Positions 1 through 5,669 of a stretch of DNA of 7,624 bases are shown piece after piece (the stretch's first letter is position 1; every line of letters begins with the position of its first letter). The notes beneath the pieces are model-generated. The model worked only from the letters and a program-made list of their open reading frames with translations, ran no database searches and was not told the DNA's origin. The position numbers and the translations under genes are program-made. The stretch is from a bacterium (GTDB lineage Bacteria; Verrucomicrobiota; Verrucomicrobiia; Opitutales; UBA953), in contig RFOO01000038.1 of assembly GCA_009926645.1 (NCBI GenBank), forward strand, positions 1-7,624, written 5' to 3'.

Positions 1-834
1 CAGGCCTACACAGAAATGAAATCTGCTTATCGGCCCTCCCACGCAGATTTCACTTATGATACCAAATACGGCATCCGCGCCGTCGAAGGAGGAGGTCGTT
101 CTTCTGCACGCGAAACCGCCGCTCGCGTCGCCGCTGGTGCTGTCGCCAAAACTGTTTTAAAACATGCCTGCGGTGCTCAAATCACCGCGTGGGTCGAATC
201 GGTTGCTGACATTCAAATGCCTGCGTTAGCAAAAACACCAACACAGAAACAAGTCGATGCCAGTCCCACGCGTTGCCCTCATCCGGCGACTGCAGAAAAA
301 ATCGAGGAATGCATCAAGGCCGCTCGCCAAGACGGCGATTCGGTTGGGGGAGTCATCTGTTGCGTCATTTCAGGTCTTCCTGCTGGACTGGGATCACCCG
401 TCTTCGATCGTTTCGAAGCTGATTTAGCTAAAGCAATGCTCTCGTTGCCTGCGACGAAGGGATTTGAAATTGGCAGTGGTTTCGCAGGCACACAACTGCG
501 AGGCAGTGAACACAACGATTTGTTTATCCGTAAAGGCGGTCGCATCCGCACACTCACTAATCGTTCGGGTGGAACTCAAGGAGGTATTACCAATGGAGAA
601 GATGTCGTCTTCCGCATTGCCTTCAAACCCACCGCTACCGTGATGAAGCCACAAAAAACAGTCAGCCCAGACGGAAAAGCCACATCGCTCAGTGCCAAAG
701 GCCGACATGATCCCTGCGTCCTACCACGAGCTGTACCCATCGTTGAAGCGATGGCCGCCCTTGTTGCCGTTGATCATTGGATGAGAGACCGTGGACAAAA
801 TTCACCCTTTGGTCGATGCGGACGTAAGGCATGA
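1..834 (+). CDS. aroC: Chorismate synthase, C-terminal part (5' end outside window)
   Basis: Chorismate synthase converts 5-enolpyruvylshikimate-3-phosphate to chorismate, the last common step to aromatic amino acids, using reduced FMN in the cytoplasm. The reading frame is open from base 1, and the residues before the first ATG (QAYTE) continue the family pattern, so the ATG at 16 is internal and the gene starts upstream. Of an enzyme usually about 360 residues long, 277 are present. Counted from the first codon seen, family signatures are GGGRSSARET at 30-39, the RSGGTQGGI-NGEDVVFR block at about 188-205, and GRHDPCV followed by the PRAVPIVEAMAA helix at about 234-252. The N-terminal GESHG motif would lie outside the window. 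The stop overlaps the next start as ATGA, so the two are probably translationally coupled. Identification is very secure; nothing looks broken. Confidence 0.97.
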   Translation, partial: QAYTEMKSAYRPSHADFTYDTKYGIRAVEGGGRSSARETAARVAAGAVAKTVLKHACGAQITAWVESVADIQMPALAKTPTQKQVDASPTRCPHPATAEKIEECIKAARQDGDSVGGVICCVISGLPAGLGSPVFDRFEADLAKAMLSLPATKGFEIGSGFAGTQLRGSEHNDLFIRKGGRIRTLTNRSGGTQGGITNGEDVVFRIAFKPTATVMKPQKTVSPDGKATSLSAKGRHDPCVLPRAVPIVEAMAALVAVDHWMRDRGQNSPFGRCGRKA

Positions 835-1547
835 CACCCCTCATCATTTTCCTTGGTGCGACTGGCTCGGGTCGCATCATTGCTATCAAGGAACTAACCA
901 CGAATGCTTGGCCTGAAGGTAAAAAAATAAGAGTTCTCTTCGAGAAGTCAGAATCGGCCTCGGACGACGATCGCTGGAATTTTCAGAATGGAGAGGCGAT
1001 AATTCCTCAACCAGGACAAGAGGATGCCGCAATTCTCGTAACCCAAGGAAAATTATCGCCCGTGGATCAAATGGAGGCCATCCACCGGGCTCTCGCTACC
1101 TCACGTTGGCAATGTCAACGAATCCTCACTATCGTCGATTGCCCTCTCGCCTCACGCCATCACGAACTGACGGAGTGGTATCAAGCCTGCATTCACTTTT
1201 CTGACGTCGTCATTCTTAATCGTCGCTGGGAAGTCCCTGGTCAATGGGTCAGTAAATTTCTCGAACCCTATGAAGCGGATTTCTATCCCTGCCTTTTTAT
1301 TAATCTCTTAAAAAACGGCACTTTCCAAAATCCCGCAGCAATCATTGAAGGAGAACCGCTTCGGCTCTCTCACATCTTCGACGAGATTGATGCGGTCGAT
1401 GAAATGGAATTCGATGAAGATAATTTACCCGATGAGCCTTTTGATTTAGTCAGACAACCCGACAAATACTTCGCCCGCGACGAACTGGGGCGCCGAAAAA
1501 TTTCCGTCCCCGATATCTCAGAAATCTTAAAAGCCGAAGGTCGATAA
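831..1547 (+). CDS. Degenerate CobW/G3E-like P-loop protein, function unknown
   Basis: The 238-residue protein begins with a beta strand and P-loop-like GATGSGRI (residues 9-16), where the usual Walker A lysine is an arginine. A later segment, ILTIVDCPL (98-106) followed by FSDVVILNRR (123-132), follows the layout of the CobW/COG0523 GTPases (VVDA..., then ADVILLNKxD), but the NKxD guanine motif has become NRRW. No CxCC metal motif is present. The acidic stretch at 184-205 and the tail show no motif I recognise. The resemblance to CobW, a family of metallochaperone-type GTPases, is my reading of short motifs. The protein may bind nucleotide weakly or not at all, and I would not assign metal delivery to it. 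It starts on the aroC stop (ATGA) without a well-spaced ribosome site, and lpxL follows after 5 bases, so all three are probably one transcript. Confidence 0.6.
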   Translation: MTPLIIFLGATGSGRIIAIKELTTNAWPEGKKIRVLFEKSESASDDDRWNFQNGEAIIPQPGQEDAAILVTQGKLSPVDQMEAIHRALATSRWQCQRILTIVDCPLASRHHELTEWYQACIHFSDVVILNRRWEVPGQWVSKFLEPYEADFYPCLFINLLKNGTFQNPAAIIEGEPLRLSHIFDEIDAVDEMEFDEDNLPDEPFDLVRQPDKYFARDELGRRKISVPDISEILKAEGR

Positions 1548-1552
1548 ATCTC

Positions 1553-2428
1553 ATGTACACCTTGCTCGCCACCTACTCTTGGTTGTTGGCCAAATTACCC
1601 GAGGTTTTTGCCCGTGCCAATACTTGGGTCTTAGGTGGATTGATTTGGATTTTAAGAAAAAAAATTATACGGAAAAATCTCGCCGATACATTCCCAGAAA
1701 AATCGGAAGCCTGGCGAAATAAAATCGCTTTAACCTCTTGTCGTCGCACCGCCGAAATGGCTCTTTATGCCATTGCCTCACCTTCTTTCAGCGAAGCTGA
1801 AGTTCGGAAGCGCATACAGCTTGATGAAAGTATAACGACCGAAACAAGTCCCCTCCGAAGCACAGATAAAGGAACGGTGCTTTTCATTCCCCATCTCACC
1901 CTCATGGAAATGATGACGGCGATAAAATTTTTAGACCCCGAATTAGGCAAAAAAGACTGGGTAACACTCTACCGTCCACTCGATGTCAAAGTCGCAGAAA
2001 CCTGGGTTAAGAATTCTCGGCAAAGATTTGGCGTCAAACTTGTTTCCCGCCGAGACGGATTCGGCCAAGTGATGAAAGCGGTTCGCGAAGGACAAATCGC
2101 TGCTATTCTTTTTGATCAAAATACCCAACAAGGATCGCGCATTCATTTTCTCGGTAAACCCTGTGCAGCCACTGATCTACCAGGGATTATCGCTCAACGT
2201 TTCCAAGCTCATCGCCTCGTTTTTTGGGCGGAACGTACCGGATTCTGGCGTTGTGTGCTTAAAGTCAGCCCGCTCCAAGCCCGCGACTCAGTGGGACTAA
2301 CCTTAGAATCCAACCAATGGTTAGAAAACTACCTGCGGTCTTCTGATCGAGCCTGTTCCGATTGGCTCTGGGCACACAATCGCTGGAAATCAGGCCACTA
2401 CGATTCTTTGAAGCCTCTGGAAAGTTAA
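1553..2428 (+). CDS. LpxL/HtrB-family lipid A (KDO2-lipid IVA) acyltransferase
   Basis: Members of this family add secondary acyl chains to the lipid A precursor at the inner membrane. The 291-residue length is close to the usual 290-310. The N-terminus is hydrophobic (residues 5-36, WLLAKLPEVF and WVLGGLIWIL), followed by the typical basic RKKIIRKNL stretch. The catalytic HX4E motif is H114-LTLM-E119, preceded by VLFIP. The family blocks YRPLD (140-144), the FDQN motif with D188-Q189, FLGKPCAATD (199-208) and the C-terminal WLWAHNRWK (271-279) are all present, so the enzyme looks intact. Whether it transfers lauroyl, myristoyl or another chain, and at which position, cannot be read from sequence, so no lpxL or lpxM symbol is given. 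A GAAGG lies 12 bases before the ATG. It is the last gene of the rightward unit and its stop overlaps the stop of the opposing gene. Confidence 0.9.
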   Translation: MYTLLATYSWLLAKLPEVFARANTWVLGGLIWILRKKIIRKNLADTFPEKSEAWRNKIALTSCRRTAEMALYAIASPSFSEAEVRKRIQLDESITTETSPLRSTDKGTVLFIPHLTLMEMMTAIKFLDPELGKKDWVTLYRPLDVKVAETWVKNSRQRFGVKLVSRRDGFGQVMKAVREGQIAAILFDQNTQQGSRIHFLGKPCAATDLPGIIAQRFQAHRLVFWAERTGFWRCVLKVSPLQARDSVGLTLESNQWLENYLRSSDRACSDWLWAHNRWKSGHYDSLKPLES

Positions 2429-2440
2429 GCTTCAGGAGGC
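2413..2440. terminator. Imperfect hairpin across the convergent stop codons
   Basis: The arms GCCTCTGGAA (2413-2422) and TTCAGGAGGC (2431-2440) pair with one G-U and one G-A mismatch around an 8-base loop that holds the shared TTAA of the two stop codons. The position between two convergent genes fits a bidirectional terminator. Neither side carries a T-tract, so this is a weak call. Confidence 0.3.
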
Positions 2441-3006
2441 GGGGGCAAGGATTCAGACATCTCCTCGGGCAAAGGCTTTGGGTGAGGAACTTCCTGCCCT
2501 TGATTTTCTTGTTCTCGTCGCTTCTTACGAAGAGTTTCAAATTCGGACTTATACTTTTCTGCCAATTCGCGAATCAGCGCTTTTTTCTCATCGGGACTAA
2601 GTTTTTCAAAAGCTTCACGCTGTTGCTTAGCCTCTGCAGGAGGTAACTTCTTAAGATGGTAGTCGAAAATACGTGCACCAAAAGAGGCTCGCATCAACTT
2701 TTCCCGAATTTCCTTCAGTCCTTGTCGACGCTCTGACGGAGAAGCTTTTTCTAAAGCCTCTAATCGTTGTGCAATATCGCGACGATCATCGGGAGATAGT
2801 TTCTCAACCTGCTGAATAAATCCACGTAAACGAGATAAACGCTCTGGCGGGAGCTCTAAAATCTTACGAATGGATTGAATTTCCTCCAAAGGTGATTCCC
2901 CGTTACGCGACTTAGGCATACCTGGGGGCTTTTCTTGGCGAGGAGCTTCCTCCGCAGCATAAAGGATAGAAACGGTAAACAAAAAGAAGATGGTTAGTTT
3001 TTTCAT
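2425..3006 (-). CDS. Small exported protein with repeated LSP-E/D motifs (DUF3106/CpxP-like in style)
   Basis: The first 17-18 residues form a Sec signal peptide: MKK, a hydrophobic core (LTIFFLFTVSIL), and a probable cut after LYA. The mature part is almost all charged helix, with recurring L/A-P/S-P-E/D/S turns at 52 (LPPER), 70 (LSPDDR), 89 (SPSERR), 121 (LPPAEAK) and 136 (LSPDEKK), and it ends in a Pro-rich tail (PLPEEM...PPPPEA). This is the look of DUF3106-type proteins and, more loosely, of CpxP/Spy-type periplasmic proteins; the match is by pattern only. The start lies 1 base past the stop of the membrane protein gene and has no visible Shine-Dalgarno, which suggests coupled translation. 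Placed last after a sigma factor and its membrane partner, it may sense or buffer envelope conditions, but that is inference. No metal-binding Cys or His cluster is seen. Confidence 0.65.
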   Translation of the reverse strand: MKKLTIFFLFTVSILYAAEEAPRQEKPPGMPKSRNGESPLEEIQSIRKILELPPERLSRLRGFIQQVEKLSPDDRRDIAQRLEALEKASPSERRQGLKEIREKLMRASFGARIFDYHLKKLPPAEAKQQREAFEKLSPDEKKALIRELAEKYKSEFETLRKKRREQENQGQEVPHPKPLPEEMSESLPPPPEA

Positions 3007-3007
3007 T

Positions 3008-3379
3008 TTAAATATCGGTCGAGGTTAACACCTCGGAGACAAAAGAGTTTTGCTGATTCATTAACGGCGCAATCAACTTAAGATCACTCGCACCATTTAA
3101 CCAATCAGTCTCACTATCCAAATCAGCAGGATGACTACTCGATTGAGCAACAACCGATGCTGGAAGACGGGTTGGTTGACTTTGTAAAACAAAGGCCAAG
3201 ACCAGGCAGGCAGCCAAAGCGGAGCTTAGCGATGTCCATAAAATGATCCGTGAGCGTTGACGCTGACGGCGAACTCGTTGAGCAACACGCAAAGATAATC
3301 CGGGCACAGGAATCTTCGACTCGCGGCGAAGGTAAGCAGCAAGGTCACGTTCAAAATCTGGCTCAGGGATTTCAGCCAT
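3008..3379 (-). CDS. Single-pass membrane protein, probable anti-sigma partner
   Basis: The 123-residue protein has an acidic then basic N-terminal part (1-43, ending RVRRQRQRSR), one transmembrane helix at about 45-66 (IILWTSLSSALAACLVLAFV) and a polar C-terminal part of about 55 residues. By the positive-inside rule the N-terminus is cytoplasmic and the C-terminus periplasmic. This topology and its place directly behind an ECF sigma gene are what one expects of an anti-sigma factor. The HxxxCxxC zinc motif of ZAS-type anti-sigmas is absent and the cytoplasmic part is short, so the role is inferred from context. The layout also recalls the small DUF3619 membrane proteins found behind sigma factors in some Betaproteobacteria; I recall this from memory and have not checked it. 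No strong Shine-Dalgarno precedes the ATG; a GGGG lies about 17 bases upstream. Confidence 0.6.
   Translation of the reverse strand: MAEIPEPDFERDLAAYLRRESKIPVPGLSLRVAQRVRRQRQRSRIILWTSLSSALAACLVLAFVLQSQPTRLPASVVAQSSSHPADLDSETDWLNGASDLKLIAPLMNQQNSFVSEVLTSTDI
3020..3035 (-). promoter_or_regulatory. Small hairpin just before the exported-protein start
   Basis: On the minus strand CGAGGT and ACCTCG form a perfect 6-bp stem around a GTTA loop, ending 13 bases before the ATG at 3006. It lies inside the last codons of the membrane-protein gene. It could modulate initiation of the downstream gene or stabilise the message; a chance hairpin of this size is also possible. Confidence 0.25.
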
Positions 3380-3425
3380 AGTCGTTCAAATGATTAACCC
3401 CGCAAAAGGGCGATAGTTGCAAGAA

Positions 3426-4001
3426 TTAGCGCGTGCCATAGTGGTCTTTTAAGAGGTCTTTGAGTTGGGTTCGGGCTCGAAATATCCAGGTTTTTACCGT
3501 GGAAACAGGCACTTTCATCACGGACGAAATCTCCTCATAGGTCATATCCTGTTGTACCAAAAGGGTGATGGCGGTGCGCTGCTCTGGAGGAATTTGCTGC
3601 AACGCTCGCGCAAAGGATTCCTCCAACTCTCCAACCCGCCGAGCTGACTCCTGATGAGAATCACCTGTTTCACTTAAGGTGTCTACCGAGTGTGTTGGCT
3701 TACGAGATTTACGGCGCCATTCATTGAGAACGAGGTTATGTGCGATGTGAAAAAGATAGGTCGAAAGCTTGGCTTCGGGGCGCCAACGCGGTGCACTCCT
3801 GTGCAAACGAATAAAAACTTCCATCGCTAATTCCTCCGCCGTGGCCAACGAGCCCACTTCGGTCTTAAGGTAACCGACCAAGCGAGGGTGGTGACGTTCT
3901 ACCAATAATCGCAAGGCATCGTCATCCCCTTGTGCCACTCTTACCATCAAACGCTTATCCTCGGCATCCTCCTCTCCTGGTAAATAAGCCTCCTTACTCA
4001 T
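3426..4001 (-). CDS. ECF-type RNA polymerase sigma factor
   Basis: This 191-residue protein has the two-domain ECF layout. Region 2 is at about 19-100, with the region 2 helices at EELAMEVFIRLHR (56-68) and the promoter-melting segment KLSTYLFHIAHNLVLNEWRR (78-97). A linker of about 25 residues follows. Region 4 is at about 128-185, with ALQQIPPEQRTAITL (133-147) and the helix-turn-helix MTYEEISSVMKVPVSTVKTW (153-172) ending in RARTQL. Such factors direct RNA polymerase to a small regulon and are normally held by a membrane anti-sigma. Here the next gene, 46 bases on, encodes a one-helix membrane protein that fits that role. The start lies 8 bases beyond the holB stop, with only a weak GAAG 11 bases upstream, so it may depend on holB translation. 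ECF subgroup and target promoters cannot be told from the window. Confidence 0.93.
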   Translation of the reverse strand: MSKEAYLPGEEDAEDKRLMVRVAQGDDDALRLLVERHHPRLVGYLKTEVGSLATAEELAMEVFIRLHRSAPRWRPEAKLSTYLFHIAHNLVLNEWRRKSRKPTHSVDTLSETGDSHQESARRVGELEESFARALQQIPPEQRTAITLLVQQDMTYEEISSVMKVPVSTVKTWIFRARTQLKDLLKDHYGTR

Positions 4002-4009
4002 CGCAAAGA

Positions 4010-4936
4010 TTACTTCGGTTGAGCGGCAAAAGCCTTAAGGGTTTGAATAAAGAACCCTTCAATCGCAGCCACAACGGAGAAATTTAACTCAAAACGAACC
4101 TTGGCAGCCTCTAATGAACGAATGGCGCGTGCCGTAGCCAGCCGATGATTCGGAGACTGCCTTCCGTAAACACGTAATCTTTCCTCCATCGCTAAGAGCA
4201 TGCGACTCCATAAATCTCGACGCATTGATTCCTTGTGAGCCTCTTTAACATCGTCTCCCTCCTCTTCTGAGGGTGGTGGAGCTGGATTTAACTTCAGTTC
4301 TTCAACAAGGAATTTTTCCAATAAATCCTCAAAACTTGCACATAGTGCATAGAGAGGAATGATTGTTTCCGTTGATTTAGCGGATGACGCTAGAGAGCCA
4401 GACAATCCAGCGAGAAAGCGATCGAATTGTCGCAACCACTCCAACCACTCAGGGTATTGAATCGTCGCTGGCTCACCTCCGATGTGAAAACGTAAACACC
4501 GACTTAAAACCGTGGGTAAAACTCGATAGTAGTGAGTTGTCTGCAAAATAACGAGAGTTCCTGAGGGTGGCTCTTCAAGTGTCTTTAAAAACGCATTAGC
4601 AGCACTTGCCTCAAAGCGATCGGGCTCGTGTACAATCACGACTCGGCGACCCGAGAGCGAAGAAAGTTGTAAATCGCTAACGACCTCGAGGGTACTTTCT
4701 TGATTAATCCGTCGAGATTTTCGACCGGGTCTTAAGAGTCGGCAATCGGGATGGGAAAGGGGGTCATCGGAGGCGAGGTGAATCGAAGCTAAACATTCCA
4801 CAGCTTGAATGAGCGTCTCTGTATTTAATCCCGTAAAAAGCACGGCATGGGGCATACGATTTTCGGCTCTTGCTCGAAGCAAAGCCTTCATCGCTGGAAT
4901 GGAAGCGATATCAGAAGAAACGTTGCTCGACTTCAT
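4010..4936 (-). CDS. holB: DNA polymerase III delta' subunit (clamp-loader)
   Basis: Delta' is the non-ATP-binding stator of the clamp loader that opens the sliding clamp on DNA. Family features are the N-terminal IPAMKALLRARAENRMPHAVLFTG (13-36), a P-loop position that reads GLNTETLI and so is non-functional (normal for delta'), HPDCRLLRP (62-70), the Walker B-like strand RRVVIVHEPDRF (97-108), AANAFLKTLEEPP (112-124) and the arginine-finger SRC motif at 145-147. The zinc-binding Cys cluster found in many delta' subunits is absent, with only C65 in that area. An acidic/Pro-rich stretch sits at 217-231. Length (308) is near normal. The start was chosen because conserved sequence begins by residue 13; it overlaps the end of tmk by 26 bases and has no clear ribosome site, consistent with coupling. 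The tmk-holB pairing is common in bacteria and supports the call. Confidence 0.9.
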   Translation of the reverse strand: MKSSNVSSDIASIPAMKALLRARAENRMPHAVLFTGLNTETLIQAVECLASIHLASDDPLSHPDCRLLRPGRKSRRINQESTLEVVSDLQLSSLSGRRVVIVHEPDRFEASAANAFLKTLEEPPSGTLVILQTTHYYRVLPTVLSRCLRFHIGGEPATIQYPEWLEWLRQFDRFLAGLSGSLASSAKSTETIIPLYALCASFEDLLEKFLVEELKLNPAPPPSEEEGDDVKEAHKESMRRDLWSRMLLAMEERLRVYGRQSPNHRLATARAIRSLEAAKVRFELNFSVVAAIEGFFIQTLKAFAAQPK

Positions 4937-5543
4937 GCCAAATTGTCTCGGCTAGGATTTCAGGGTTTTGCGTCGCATCGAGGACAAAGAATCGCTGCGG
5001 CTCTTCTCGGGCAAGTTCGTGATAAACCGTGCGAACTTTTTGATGAAAAGATGTACCCAATGATTCAAAACGATCGGGCTGACCGCCATCTCGAACCGAG
5101 GCACGGGTAAGTCCATGCGCAGGATCTAAATCGAGAAGGATGGTGAGATGAGGTCTTAATTCGCCGCAGGCTAAGCGATTGGCTGCTTCAATAAGCTGTC
5201 GATTTAACCCTCGTCCTCCTGCTTGGTAAGCTACTGTCGAATCGATAAAACGATCGCAAATGACATAAGAACCTTGGCTTAAAGCAGGACGAATCACTTC
5301 GCTGACGAGTTGAGCACGACAAGCGGCAAACAATAAAGCTTCGGTTTCTGGTGCCACTGATTTTGTTTCAGGACTTTTGAGCACCTCTCGTAATCGCTCA
5401 CCAAGAGTCGTGCCTCCTGGTTCACGCAAGCAGAGCACTTTTTTGCCCTGAGCTTGAAGTTTTTGTGCTAAACGCATGAGTTGCGTTGATTTTCCAGCAC
5501 CTTCCCCTCCCTCAAAGGTAATAAACTTTCCGTCCATAGCCAT
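4911..5543 (-). CDS. tmk: Thymidylate kinase (dTMP kinase)
   Basis: Thymidylate kinase phosphorylates dTMP to dTDP with ATP in the cytoplasm, supplying dTTP for replication. The P-loop is GGEGAGKS (12-19), followed by the REPGGT motif (40-45), the signature DRFIDSTVAYQ (97-107) with GRG (110-112), and the lid region with R147, R151 and DRFE (157-160). The P-loop carries no arginine and the lid does, as in the E. coli-like class. The 210-residue length is standard. Of two nearby ATGs, the first is preferred because a TAAGG lies 7 bases upstream. It heads the leftward gene set: holB overlaps its 3' end, then come the sigma factor, membrane protein and exported protein genes. All catalytic motifs appear intact. 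Confidence 0.97.
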   Translation of the reverse strand: MAMDGKFITFEGGEGAGKSTQLMRLAQKLQAQGKKVLCLREPGGTTLGERLREVLKSPETKSVAPETEALLFAACRAQLVSEVIRPALSQGSYVICDRFIDSTVAYQAGGRGLNRQLIEAANRLACGELRPHLTILLDLDPAHGLTRASVRDGGQPDRFESLGTSFHQKVRTVYHELAREEPQRFFVLDATQNPEILAETIWHEVEQRFF

Positions 5544-5550
5544 GGAGATA

Positions 5551-5555
5551 CCTTA
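5551..5555 (-). promoter_or_regulatory. Ribosome binding site of tmk
   Basis: TAAGG on the minus strand, 7 bases before the ATG at 5543. This spacing selects the first ATG over the one two codons later, and it is the best-placed Shine-Dalgarno in the window. Confidence 0.6.
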
Positions 5556-5628
5556 GGAGTGATTTTGCCTAAAGCGAGAGGAGAAATCGCTGGTTAAACA
5601 ACTGAGCCGAATCCCGCCCACGTCTGGC

Positions 5629-5657
5629 TTTATAAAAAGGAGCGTTCTGTTCAGCAA
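5629..5657 (-). promoter_or_regulatory. Candidate promoter for the tmk-holB-sigma gene set
   Basis: On the minus strand TTGCTG (5652-5657) and TATAAA (5629-5634) are separated by exactly 17 bases. The -10 matches five of six sigma-70 consensus bases, the -35 only TTG. The predicted start near 5622 would leave a leader of about 80 bases before tmk. It overlaps the hairpin behind the upstream gene. This was read by eye only. Confidence 0.4.
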
Positions 5658-5669
5658 ATTACTGAACAG
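5635..5669 (-). terminator. Probable terminator of the FecR-domain gene
   Basis: CTGTTCAG and CTGAACAG (5647-5654 and 5662-5669) form a perfect 8-bp stem with a 7-base loop that contains the TAA stop of the gene. A run of five T (minus strand, 5634-5638) follows, but 8 bases after the stem, so it is not a textbook intrinsic terminator. Confidence 0.45.

Noticed and set aside
2362..2646. 94-codon + strand frame running past the acyltransferase stop
   Set aside because: It is out of frame with the acyltransferase and antisense to the exported-protein gene; Phe/Leu-rich composition comes from the complement of Lys/Glu codons.
3380..3425. CCCTTTTGCGGG hairpin between the sigma factor and membrane-protein genes
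   Set aside because: Only three base pairs form and there is no T-tract; too weak for a terminator or attenuator call.
4847..5110. 87-codon + strand frame across the tmk-holB junction
   Set aside because: It lies opposite two well-identified overlapping genes and shows no motif.
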